Positions 49,702 to 58,161 of a stretch of 64,000 nucleotides of DNA are shown here, piece by piece. The notes under the pieces are model-generated. The model saw only the letters and a program-made list of their open reading frames with translations, had not been told where the DNA came from and did not search any database. Location of the stretch: contig CAWCDM010000128.1 of the NCBI GenBank assembly GCA_963794185.1, positions 1 to 64,000 on the forward strand. The letters are read 5' to 3'. Source of the stretch: JAMXLO01 sp963794185. Lineage in GTDB: Bacteria > Pseudomonadota > Alphaproteobacteria > Acetobacterales > Acetobacteraceae. Both the position numbers and the translations under genes were made by a program. Numbering within the stretch: the first letter of the stretch is position 1; the number at the start of each line of letters is the position of its first letter.

Positions 49702-50261
49702 TGCTGTTCACCGAACTGGCGCTGCCGGGGGCATTCATCGTCGCCCCGGAGCGCCGGGTGGACGCGCGCGGCTATTTCGCACGGACCTTCTGCCGCGACG
49801 AATTCGCCGCCCATGGGCTGACGGGCGATTTCGTGCAGTGCAACACGTCGTACAATACGCGCCGCGGCACCTTGCGCGGCATGCATTTCCAACGCCCGCC
49901 GCACGAGGAGGCCAAGCTGGTCCGCTGCACGCGGGGCGCCGTCCTGGACGTCGTGCTCGACCTGCGGCCGACTGCGGCAACCTTTCGCTGTTGGCGGGCG
50001 GTAGAACTGACCGTCGCCAATGGACTGGCACTCTTTATTCCCGTCGGCTTTGCGCACGGGTTCCAGACTCTGACCGACGATGCGGAAGTGTTCTATCTGA
50101 TGACGGAACGTCATGATCCCGGGTCGGCTGGCGGTGTTCGCTGGGATGACCCAGCATTCGGCATCGACTGGCCGATCCGACCGCCGATCCTGTCCGGGAG
50201 GGACGCTTCGTATGGCGACTTTCCTGTGACGGAGAAGGTGCAATTGCCGGCGGTATTTTGA
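49701..50261 (+). CDS. rfbC: dTDP-4-dehydrorhamnose 3,5-epimerase-like protein (RfbC family)
   Basis: The 186-residue cupin enzyme has the RfbC motifs RGYFARTFCRDEF, TLRGMHFQRPPHEEAK (catalytic His) and FIPVGFAHGFQTL. It overlaps the preceding stop by one base. RfbC-type enzymes epimerise C-3 and C-5 of 4-keto-6-deoxy sugars. In this operon the substrate is more likely a CDP-linked, C-methylated sugar than dTDP-4-keto-rhamnose, so the gene name reflects family, not proven substrate. Confidence 0.85.
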   Translation: MLFTELALPGAFIVAPERRVDARGYFARTFCRDEFAAHGLTGDFVQCNTSYNTRRGTLRGMHFQRPPHEEAKLVRCTRGAVLDVVLDLRPTAATFRCWRAVELTVANGLALFIPVGFAHGFQTLTDDAEVFYLMTERHDPGSAGGVRWDDPAFGIDWPIRPPILSGRDASYGDFPVTEKVQLPAVF

Positions 50262-50278
50262 ATGCCGTCAATTATAGC

Positions 50279-50308
50279 TTGACCTACCTGCCGCTAAACC
50301 GGCACAAT
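50279..50308 (+). promoter_or_regulatory. Possible sigma-70-type promoter of the small membrane protein gene
   Basis: TTGACC at 50279-50284 and CACAAT at 50303-50308 are 18 bases apart. They sit 35 bases upstream of the ATG at 50343. The -10 match is weak, and alphaproteobacterial consensus is loose. Confidence 0.3.
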
Positions 50309-50342
50309 GACGTAGTCGAAATAAAGGACGGCGGGGGAAATC

Positions 50343-50591
50343 ATGTCTCTGGCGGTCATCCGACCTTACGCATCGGCACCAAATAATCCTGCGGGGGCAG
50401 AGACCGTCGCGTCCGCAGGCGCGCGCAGAGCATCGAGCCTCGCTGCTGACAGAGAGCGACCGCCGAATAGATCGCTGGCGACCGATCCGCTCGGCGACAC
50501 CAACCCTGCCCGTGGCTTCGTGAACGGGGTCTTGCTGGCCGTGCCGCTATGGAGCGTGATCGGTTTGCTGATTTGGTCGTTCCTGAAGTGA
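50343..50591 (+). CDS. Small single-helix membrane protein of unknown function
   Basis: This 82-residue protein has a polar, Ala/Pro/Arg-rich N-terminal two-thirds and one C-terminal membrane helix (GVLLAVPLWSVIGLLIWSFL). The ATG follows a GCGGGGGAAATC ribosome site. An intrinsic terminator lies downstream at 50777. It sits just after the deoxysugar operon and could be a small accessory of surface polysaccharide export. It matches no family that I recognise. Confidence 0.6.
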   Translation: MSLAVIRPYASAPNNPAGAETVASAGARRASSLAADRERPPNRSLATDPLGDTNPARGFVNGVLLAVPLWSVIGLLIWSFLK

Positions 50592-50776
50592 CGCGAAGTT
50601 CACGAGGAATCGCAGCCATTTCACAATCTCCCACGCCTTGACCCGGCGCGAGCACCGTGCGATGGGCGCGACATGGCCGCGATTACCCGGATCGTGACGA
50701 GAACCACCAGCATCCCAATCGGCGGGATGCCGGGTAGCCGTGCGCGCTGATCCAGCAGCGTAGCCCACAACCAGCA

Positions 50777-50805
50777 AGCCCCGCCGGCAACGGACGGGGC
50801 TTTTT
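50777..50805 (+). terminator. Intrinsic terminator
   Basis: The stem AGCCCCG/CGGGGCT around a GC-rich loop is followed by TTTTT on the plus strand. It ends transcription from the sugar operon and small membrane gene and isolates the methyltransferase gene at 50857. Confidence 0.75.
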
Positions 50806-50856
50806 GATATCCCGCTTGCTCCCGTCCGACGGCAAGATGAACGGAGAGTTTGGACA

Positions 50857-51612
50857 ATGACCCAGAACATCTATGACAACGACGAGTTCTTCGCCGGTTA
50901 CAGCCGGCTGCCCCGCTCCGTCGGGGGTCTGGACGGCGCTCCGGAATGGCCGGCGCTGCAGGCATTGCTGCCGGATCTGCCCGGGCGAAACGTGCTGGAC
51001 CTCGGCTGTGGCTTCGGCTGGTTCTGCCGCTGGGCGAGCGAGAACGGCGCGGCGCAGGTCCTGGGCATCGATGTCTCCGAGAAGATGCTGGCGCAGGCCA
51101 GGGCAACGACATCCGACACGGGAATCACCTACACCAGGGCCGATATGGAACGGCTCGAATTGCCCCCGGCAGCATTCGACCTCGTCTACAGTTCGCTGGC
51201 CCTGCACTACATCGCGAACCTGGACGGCCTGCTGTCGCAGGTGCGCCGGTCGCTCGTCCGGGGCGGCAGTCTGGTCTTCTCGGTCGAGCATCCGATCTAC
51301 ACGGCGCCAGCCGATCCGAACTGGCTCGTCGATGCCGCGGGCCGCAAGGTCTGGCCCGTCGACCGCTATCTGGATGAGGGGCCTCGTTCCACCGATTGGC
51401 TCGCCAAGGGCGTGATCAAGCAGCACCGGACGCTTACGACCTATGTCAATTTGCTGCTGCGGTTAGGCTTCGCACTGTCGCACGTCGAGGAGTGGGGTCC
51501 GACCGAGGAGCAGATAGCGTCACGGCCCGTGCTCGCCGACGAGCGTCAGCGTCCGCCATTCCTTCTGGTGGCCGCGACGACCGGAAATGCGAACGAATGT
51601 CGGCTGTCGTGA
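50857..51612 (+). CDS. Class I SAM-dependent methyltransferase (UbiE/BioC-like fold)
   Basis: The 251-residue soluble enzyme has the motif I loop VLDLGCGFGWFCRWA, motif II acidic residue in VLGIDVSEKML, and post-motif stretches DLVYSSLALHYI and VRRSLVRGGSLVFSVEH, all typical of the Methyltransf_11 group. The acceptor is unknown. It is preceded by a terminator and followed by a palindromic repeat, so it seems to be a single-gene unit. Confidence 0.85.
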   Translation: MTQNIYDNDEFFAGYSRLPRSVGGLDGAPEWPALQALLPDLPGRNVLDLGCGFGWFCRWASENGAAQVLGIDVSEKMLAQARATTSDTGITYTRADMERLELPPAAFDLVYSSLALHYIANLDGLLSQVRRSLVRGGSLVFSVEHPIYTAPADPNWLVDAAGRKVWPVDRYLDEGPRSTDWLAKGVIKQHRTLTTYVNLLLRLGFALSHVEEWGPTEEQIASRPVLADERQRPPFLLVAATTGNANECRLS

Positions 51613-51700
51613 TGGGTATCGCTCCGCTCCACCCATCCTACGTCCGTGCCGCTGCGTAGCAGCCCATATTCTGCAGGATGGGTGGGGCGCAGCGCTCCGA
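51611..51700. repeat. Palindromic intergenic repeat pair
   Basis: GATGGGTATCGCTCCGCTCC followed by ACCCATCCTAC at 51611-51641, and GGATGGGTGGGGCGCAGCG from 51676 on, are facing copies of one repeat unit. A related copy lies at about 19001-19028. The element separates two convergent genes and may act as a bidirectional terminator. Confidence 0.65.
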
Positions 51701-51707
51701 CGATGCT

Positions 51708-52514
51708 CTAGACGATCTCGTCGGCCGAAACCTTGAAGCCGGTCAGCGTGTTCGGTCCAAACGTGGTCGCGATCGCCACATCCGCTGCATCGCGGCCGCG
51801 AGCCATCAGAACGCGTCCGATCCGCGGCGTGTTGAAGCGGGCATCGAAGATGTGCCACGCGCCACCCAGATAAGCCTCGAACCAGCCGGAAAAATCCATC
51901 GGCGCATCCATCGCCGGGATGCCGATATCGCCCAGATAGCCGGTGCAATAGCGCGCCGGTATGTTCATGCAGCGGCAGAACGTGACCGCCAGATGGGCGA
52001 AGTCCCGGCACACCCCGGAGCGCTCCTGATAGGCCTCCCAGGCGGTCTTGGTCGGGCGCGCGTGCTCGTAGCCGAATGTGAGGTGGTTGTGGACGAAGTC
52101 GCAGATGGCCTGCACGCGTCCCCATCCGGGAGGGCTTCCCGCGAACAGGCTCCAGGCGATCTCCGACAAATGGTCCGTCTCGCAATATCGGCTGCCGAGC
52201 AGGAACAGCAGCGTTTCTTCCGGCAGGTCCTGCACCGCGTGCTGGGCAGCATTGGGCCAGACCGGATCGGGGCGGCCGGTGTCGTTGACGATGGCGTGGC
52301 TCGACAGGTGGATCTGCCCGGCAGGGGCGACGATCCGGCTGATCCAGTTGCCGAACGAGTCGCGATAGCCCGTGACCGGCACGGATGGAACGGTGACGAG
52401 GTTGTCCGGCACCACGAGATCCGAGGCGCGCGAATAGTGGATGTGAACCGTCAGCAGCATCGGCGTCGACTGCGGCACCTCGTAGATGAGTTCGTAGCCA
52501 ACGCCAATCTGCAT
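51708..52514 (-). CDS. Transglutaminase-like protein (C-most gene of the ATP-grasp/alpha-E operon)
   Basis: This 268-residue papain-fold protein has a catalytic Cys in SGVCRDFAHLA, His in WFEAYLGGAWHIFDAR and Asp immediately after. The start at 51514-type upstream options is excluded because AAGGAG sits eight bases before the ATG at 52514 (MQIGVGYEL). Bacterial transglutaminase-like proteins of this cluster are predicted proteases or peptide ligases. It is the last gene of four co-directional genes. Confidence 0.85.
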   Translation of the reverse strand: MQIGVGYELIYEVPQSTPMLLTVHIHYSRASDLVVPDNLVTVPSVPVTGYRDSFGNWISRIVAPAGQIHLSSHAIVNDTGRPDPVWPNAAQHAVQDLPEETLLFLLGSRYCETDHLSEIAWSLFAGSPPGWGRVQAICDFVHNHLTFGYEHARPTKTAWEAYQERSGVCRDFAHLAVTFCRCMNIPARYCTGYLGDIGIPAMDAPMDFSGWFEAYLGGAWHIFDARFNTPRIGRVLMARGRDAADVAIATTFGPNTLTGFKVSADEIV

Positions 52515-52533
52515 GATCAATCTCCTTGCCGGA

Positions 52534-53457
52534 TCAGGCCGGTTCCGAGGCGACTTCCTCGTTGGGCTCGGTTGGCTGCCGTTCGGCCTTAATCTCCACT
52601 TCGACGGTCATGCCGAGGAAAGCGTCCGACGCCCCGGTGAAGCTGCCGCTGAGCGGGATGGCCTGCGTGGGATCACGGGCGACCGCGACGCGGATCAGAT
52701 TGCGTCCGCCGACCAGCGCATTGGTCGGATCGAATTCGACCCAGCCGCCGCCCGGCAGATAGATATGCGCCCAGGCATGCGTCGCACCGCCGCCGACAAG
52801 GCTCTGATCGCCGTTACCCACCCGATCCTCGTCGTAGAGATATCCCGACACGAAGCGCGCGGCGAAGCCCAGGCTGCGGACGGCCTCCATCAGGAACAGC
52901 GCAAAATCCCGGCAGGTTCCGCTGCCGGATTGCAGCGTGACGAGTGGGTCCTGCGTGCCCATCTCGTCGCGCGGATTGTAGCGGAATTCCGTGGGCACCG
53001 CCTTCACCATCGCGAGCAGTATGCCCATCGTATCGGCATCTTTCTGGGCCGCGACGAAGCGGCGCGCCCAGGCATCGATCTTGTGCTCGGGATCGGGATA
53101 GTGCCGCTCCACGGTGCGGCCGATATCGGGGATCTCCAGCGCGTCGTAGCTGAACGGATAGCGGCGGGCGTACGCTTCCAGCGTCACCGACTCCTCGGGC
53201 AGCGGGAAATGTTCGGCGCGGAAGGACGAGACGACGAGCAGCTCGTTCCCAGGCTCCGTGAAGTCGGCGAGCGCAACGGAGTTGCCGAAAACGTCATGCA
53301 GCCAGCGCACCGACGCAGCCGGTGAAATGGTCAGTGCGGTGTCGATCAGGCGCAGGTCGTGGCTGTCGCGCGGACGCATCATCATCCGATGCGGGCCGAA
53401 GCTGACCCGCTTGGCATAGCTGTACCGGGTGCGGTGAAGGACGCTCAGGATGGTCAT
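52534..53457 (-). CDS. Transglutaminase-like protein with N-terminal beta domain
   Basis: The 307-residue protein has an N-terminal Bact_transglu_N domain (LSVLHRTRYSYAKRVSFGPH, VRWLHDVFGNSVALADF). A transglutaminase core follows, with Cys in SGTCRDFALFL, His in THAWAHIYLPGGGW and Asp in EFDPT. The start at 53457 (MTILSVLHR) gives the standard N-terminus. Spacing to both neighbours is short (about 20 and 64 bases). In this cluster family it is predicted to cleave or ligate a peptide tag. Confidence 0.87.
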   Translation of the reverse strand: MTILSVLHRTRYSYAKRVSFGPHRMMMRPRDSHDLRLIDTALTISPAASVRWLHDVFGNSVALADFTEPGNELLVVSSFRAEHFPLPEESVTLEAYARRYPFSYDALEIPDIGRTVERHYPDPEHKIDAWARRFVAAQKDADTMGILLAMVKAVPTEFRYNPRDEMGTQDPLVTLQSGSGTCRDFALFLMEAVRSLGFAARFVSGYLYDEDRVGNGDQSLVGGGATHAWAHIYLPGGGWVEFDPTNALVGGRNLIRVAVARDPTQAIPLSGSFTGASDAFLGMTVEVEIKAERQPTEPNEEVASEPA

Positions 53458-53521
53458 GGGAACCATAGCAACTCGCTTTGGCGGTTTCGGCTCCATCACG
53501 TATGCGCGGGCAGTCGGTTTG

Positions 53522-54407
53522 TCATCCGGGCGCCGCCGCTTCCTCGAGCACGACCTCGACCGAGAGAATCTGCTCGCCGCCGCCCAGAATGACCCCGCGC
53601 AGCGGCGTAATGTCGCCGAAGTCGCGACCCCAGCCCAGCACGACATGCTCGTCCTGCACGACGATGCCGTTGGTGGGATCGAGATCGAGCCAGCCATGCT
53701 CCGGCCCAAGCCACGCGCCGACCCACGCATGCGACTGGTCGGCGCCGAGGCGGGGCTTCCCGCTGCGTGACGGGCGGGTGCGGATGTAGCCGGAGACGTA
53801 GCGTGCCGGCAGGCCGAACCCGCGCAGCGCGCTGATCATCAGGTGGGTGAAGTCCTGGCATACGCCTTGGCGCCGCCGCAGCACGTCGCCGATCGGCGTG
53901 CTCGTGGTCGTCACTCCGGCGCGAAATGTGAATTCCCGCCGGATCCGCGTCGTTCAGATCGAGCAGCGCCGCCAGCACCGGACGGCCGGGCGGGAAGCAC
54001 GGCGCCGCATAGGCCCTGGCGTCAGCGTCGGCCGGGGCGCGCGGACTGTCGAACAGGAACTCGGCCGCCTGCCACGCCGCGGGGCCGGCTTCCCATGCGC
54101 GTTCCGCAACGGTCTCCCATGGCGGGGTCGCAGCAGGATCGGGCGGCGGAGGAAAACCCACATCGACGGTGGCTTCGGCCATCACCTGGAACGCCGCGTG
54201 GGCGACATCGAGGAACAGCCAGGTCACCTCGTTGCCGAAATGGTCAGCACCGTCGCGCCGCCACGACACCGCCGGTGCGGCGTGCACGCCGGCCCGCAGG
54301 ATGCGCTGATGCGGCAGCGGCCGCGGGCGAAGATGTGCGAGATGCGCGCCGAGGTCGACCGGCGACTGGTAGTCGTAGCGGGTCATGTGCCGCACGCGGT
54401 AGATCAT
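53522..54407 (-). CDS. Transglutaminase-like protein, one frameshift
   Basis: The N-terminal domain (MIYRVRHMTRYDYQSPVDLG, start 54407) and the core with Cys in RQGVCQDFTHLM, His in SHAWVGAWLGPEHGW and Asp in LDLDPT are in different frames. One indel near 53930 separates them. Otherwise the 294 residues are complete and the catalytic triad is intact. The start overlaps the stop of the ATP-grasp/alpha-E gene (ATGA). The frameshift could be an assembly error or a recent mutation. Confidence 0.8.
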
Positions 54408-56956
54408 GCGGCGCCGCGCATCGGTCGAACGGGCGCCTCGATGCCGACCGTGCGGGCGGTCGGCAGCAGCGTGAAGTAGCGGCGCGACACGCGGTCCGAC
54501 AGCTCCGCCACCGCGTCGCGCAGCGCACGCAGCCGCGCCGGCAGGAACAGCGCGGCCACCGACTGGTCGGCGGCTTCGCTGACCATGCGGACCATGGACT
54601 GCGGCTCCTCGTGCAGCGCTGCGGCAGCGGCGGCCAACGAGTTGTCCGCGCCGCTGGCGATCTCGCTCAGCAGCGCGCGCATGGCGGCGAGCTGAAACAC
54701 CAGGCCGCGCGGGTTGCCGTCGTCGGCCAGCATGAGGTCCAGCGCCGGCGCAGGCTGCAGCACTGCCAGATAGCGGCTGCGATAGGTGATCGACGAATCG
54801 CACAATTCCAGCGCCAGGCGCAGGCCGTGCTCCACGCGTGCCGGCTGTTGCGCTACTCCCGGGAATTCCAGCGCGCAGGCGAGCTGATCGGCCACCGCCT
54901 GGGCGCGCTCCACCCGCCGCCCCAGGTCAAGGAACAGCCTGCCGCCGCCCCGCACCATGTTCTCGGCTGCCAGTCCGGACAGGGTCGCCGAGAAAGCCAG
55001 GACATGCGACATCGCCTGGAACGTCGCGTCCAGCGCCTGCCCCTCATGGCGGGTGTCGATGTGGCCGAGCGCATCCTCGACCTCGCGCAGGCCGCGCGCG
55101 GTGACGGCGTGCATCTCGCCGGTCACCTGGTCGCGCAACAGGCCGGTCACGCGCGAGACCCGGCCGAGCATGGCATGGATCGCGCCCCAACTACCGGCGG
55201 CGCGCAGCAGCGCCTGGCCGAGCTCGGCGGAGCCAAGTCCGGCGATCGCCTCGGCGTTGAGCAGCCCGGCCTGGGTCAGGCAGTCGATCAGCACCTCCAG
55301 CTCCGCCAGCTCGTGCGGCGTCGGCGCCGGTCGGCTGACGCGGCCAATGGCGATCAGCAGCAGGCGCGCCGCCCCTTCCAGCCGCTCCAGATAGCGCCCG
55401 AGCCAGAAGAAATCGTCGGCCACCCGGCTGGGCATGTCGCCGGCTGGGCGGCGGATCGCCAAGGGCGGCGTCCGGCTCGAAGGCGATCCCTCGATCACGG
55501 CGGGATTCTCGGCCAGGACCCAGACATCCTTGGCGAGCACCTGCCCGGCACTGGGCCACGCCTGCGCGCCGTCATGCAGCACGCAGCCGAGGCCGCCCTG
55601 CATCGCGTGCCAGCCAGTTCGATCGCGGACCAGGAACATGCGGACCAGCACGGGGCGCGGTACCAGCGCGTCGCCGTCGAGGCAGGGGGCCACCGAGGGC
55701 GCGAGGATCGCGCTCGCCGCAAAGCGCCAGGGGGCGGCGGCCAACTGGTCGAGCACGGCGCGCCGGTTCGTCTCGGTTGTCGACGCCAGCGAGACCGACG
55801 GGAGCGCGCCTTCGAACGCTGGGCGAAAGCGCCAGTCGATCGGGCTGCGCAGGACCGCGTCGCGTGCGGCGGCATCGCCCAGCCAGACGGTCGGCACGCT
55901 GGGCAGCGCAAGATCCTCGCCGAGCAGCCGTCGCGCGAGGTCCGGCAGGAAGGCCGCCAGCGCCGGGGCTTCGGCCAGGCCGCTGCCCGGACTGTTGACG
56001 ATGCGCACATGACCGCGCGCCGCGGCGAACAGTCCCGGCACGCCAAGGCCATCGGGCTCCAGTTCAAGCGGATCGACCGACCGGCCGTCGACCCCGCGCA
56101 GGAGGACGCCGATCGGCTGCAGTCCGCGTAACGTCTTCAGGAACAGGCCGCCGTCGCGCGCGGTGAGATCGCCCCCTTCGACCAGCGCGCAGGACAGCTC
56201 GCGTGCCAGCAGAACATGCCCGTACCAGGCGGGGTCGGCGTGGCCCGGCGTCAACAGCGCCGCCCGTCCGGGGGCGCCGGTGCCCGTCGGCGCGACAAGC
56301 TGCATCATGTCCATACAGGCATCGACGAACGGATCGATGTGGCAGAGCAATTGCGATGCGAACAGTTCCGGCAGCACGCGGCCGAGCCGCCTGCGGTTCT
56401 GCAGCGCGTGCGCAAGGCCGTCGGCGAGGCCGGTGCGATCCGCCAGCACATGCCAGGCGCCGTCGGGTGCGCGCATCAGGTCGGCGGCATAGAACTGGAG
56501 CAGGTCTGCCGGCGCATCCGCCGCGACGGCACGGCACGGCCGAAGGAAGGCGGGATTGGCATAGACGAGTGCCGGAGGCAGCGCACCATCGGCGAGCAGG
56601 CGCTGCGGCCCATAGATGTCGGCGAGCACCGCCGCGAGCAGCCGCGCGCGCTGCGCCAGGCCCGCATCTAACGCGGTGAATTCCGACTGGGGCAGTGGCA
56701 GGGGGATCGGATCGAAGCGCCACGGATCGGACGGCGAGCCAGGCAGCAGGCTGGCGACGCCCTCTTCCTCCATGACGCGGTCGAGGCGCCGCGCGCGTTC
56801 GGCAAGGACGGGGTGGCCAAGTCCGGCAAGCACGCCCAGCAGGCTGCGCCATTGCGGGCGCAGTCCGCCCTTGCCATCCACCATCTCGTCGCGCGCCGTG
56901 CGGGACGTTCCGACAACGCCAGCCCTTGAAGATGGTCGATTGTCGTGGCTTTCCAT
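54404..56956 (-). CDS. Circularly permuted ATP-grasp/alpha-E domain fusion protein
   Basis: The 850-residue protein has two parts. Residues 1 to about 480 form a circularly permuted type 2 ATP-grasp domain (COG2308/DUF404-407). It includes YGPQRLLADGALPPALVYAN, TPGHADPAWYGHVLLARELS, VRIVNSPGSGLAEAPA and KDVWVLAENPAVIEGSPSSR. The remainder is an alpha-E helical domain (COG2307/DUF403) with MPSRVADDFFWLGRYLERLE, FQAMSHVLAFSATLSG and ITYRSRYL. ATP-grasp enzymes form amide or peptide bonds with ATP; the alpha-E domain is its regular partner. It opens a four-gene operon with three transglutaminase-like genes. The start is taken at 56956; MVDGKGG at 56884 is an alternative. Confidence 0.88.
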   Translation of the reverse strand: MESHDNRPSSRAGVVGTSRTARDEMVDGKGGLRPQWRSLLGVLAGLGHPVLAERARRLDRVMEEEGVASLLPGSPSDPWRFDPIPLPLPQSEFTALDAGLAQRARLLAAVLADIYGPQRLLADGALPPALVYANPAFLRPCRAVAADAPADLLQFYAADLMRAPDGAWHVLADRTGLADGLAHALQNRRRLGRVLPELFASQLLCHIDPFVDACMDMMQLVAPTGTGAPGRAALLTPGHADPAWYGHVLLARELSCALVEGGDLTARDGGLFLKTLRGLQPIGVLLRGVDGRSVDPLELEPDGLGVPGLFAAARGHVRIVNSPGSGLAEAPALAAFLPDLARRLLGEDLALPSVPTVWLGDAAARDAVLRSPIDWRFRPAFEGALPSVSLASTTETNRRAVLDQLAAAPWRFAASAILAPSVAPCLDGDALVPRPVLVRMFLVRDRTGWHAMQGGLGCVLHDGAQAWPSAGQVLAKDVWVLAENPAVIEGSPSSRTPPLAIRRPAGDMPSRVADDFFWLGRYLERLEGAARLLLIAIGRVSRPAPTPHELAELEVLIDCLTQAGLLNAEAIAGLGSAELGQALLRAAGSWGAIHAMLGRVSRVTGLLRDQVTGEMHAVTARGLREVEDALGHIDTRHEGQALDATFQAMSHVLAFSATLSGLAAENMVRGGGRLFLDLGRRVERAQAVADQLACALEFPGVAQQPARVEHGLRLALELCDSSITYRSRYLAVLQPAPALDLMLADDGNPRGLVFQLAAMRALLSEIASGADNSLAAAAAALHEEPQSMVRMVSEAADQSVAALFLPARLRALRDAVAELSDRVSRRYFTLLPTARTVGIEAPVRPMRGAA

Positions 56957-57115
56957 GGCTTCCCGTTGTCAGAGGCGCAGTGAGAGGCTTCTTGCGGAGT
57001 GGGGGACAGACCCTAGCGGTTCGTGTCGGTCCTTCCAACGCCGATCCGTCGCACGATCATTCAGAGTCGCCCCCTATGCGGACCGGTCAAACGGCGCGGC
57101 GCAGGGTCAGCGTAC

Positions 57116-57487
57116 GGCTCTGGCGCAACCGGCACGATCCGATCGAGTATGTTGACGTGCTGGACAGCAAAGGGCTCTCCAATGGGCGGGGTTGAGGCCG
57201 CGGAAGAGCTGTTCGTGGGTCGCCATTTCAACGGCTGGCTCATCTTTTTGCGCGTGCGCTGGTATCTGCAGTTCAAACTGAGCCTGCGAGACCTGGTGGA
57301 GATGATGGCCGAGCGGGGTCTGTCGATGGCGCATACGACCATGATGCGGTGGGTGCAGCGCTACGCACCGGAATTCGAGAAACGCTGGGGCGATTTGCCC
57401 TGGCAGTTGGCCGCTTGTGGCGTCTCGACGAGGTCCCATGAGATCGAGTACGCCAACGGGCTGCCTGCGGCAGTGCAGAATGAATAG
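57116..57487 (+). mobile_element. IS6-family element, left-end fragment with truncated transposase
   Basis: The end GGCTCTGGCGCAACCGGCAC at 57116 matches the inner end of the complete IS6 copy at 34518. It is followed by the same leader (CGATCCGA, GTATGTTGACGTGCTGGA). The transposase starts at 57182 (MGGVEAAEELFVGRHFNG) and shows LRDLVEMMAERGLSMAHTTM and RYAPEFEKRWGDLPWQLAA. It then leaves the family sequence and stops at 57487. The DDE core and the right end are missing. It lies directly upstream of the ATP-grasp operon. Confidence 0.75.
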
Positions 57488-58161
57488 CGCGATTACGCCT
57501 GGGCGCAGCAGACAGAAGCGGGTCTTGGGATATCGTTCGCATCGACGCGCCTCGGTTCGGGCGGACCGAGATCCGTCGACTGCCGGAGTTCGAAATGCGA
57601 TATTCAGCTACAACTGGAAGCCACAAAGTCGCTCCAGGCTGCGACTGATCGGCAGACGGCCATCACGCGGTGGATCTCCGCGGGCATGCCATGCAGCTAC
57701 ACTGTGGTGCCGGGGCAGGACCCGCTGGCGACGAGCGTCTCGGTCATGCACATCTATCTGACCTGCAATAAGCGACCATGTTACGCCTCGAAAGGGGGTC
57801 TTTATTCGGCAGTCGGTAAACAAGTGACATTCGGCGCCATGAAGAACGAATTAAGAGTTTGTGCGGCGCGAAGCCGCCGCAGAAGCTCCGTTGGACGAAC
57901 GCGGGGCGTTGGGCGGCGATTGGCGCTATGGGGATTTCACCAGGGACGCTCGGAGCGTGGGCTGATAATCGCGGCTCGGCGTGCCTGGTCTGGATAGTCC
58001 GACCGCTGTATCGCGGTCGGGAGTGGCGCTTTCAAGACGATCGGCAACGTCATCTGGAGCAAGGTTGGGCCGTCGGTTGCGTTGGAGACAGGTGATCTCC
58101 GTGGCGTTCCGAGGCACGCAGCGGCAAGACCGGACGATGGCGGCGGAGGCATCCGTGCCGA
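57488..58161. other. Non-coding region between the IS6 fragment and the IS91 element
   Basis: No gene is supported. The composition is mixed and there are many stops in all frames, as expected at a rearrangement site. One boundary of the IS91-family element probably lies in the right half, but IS91 elements have no inverted repeats and I cannot place it. Confidence 0.4.

Noticed and set aside
53843..56131. A 762-codon plus-strand open frame
   Set aside because: Antisense of the ATP-grasp/alpha-E gene; no domain and no ribosome site.
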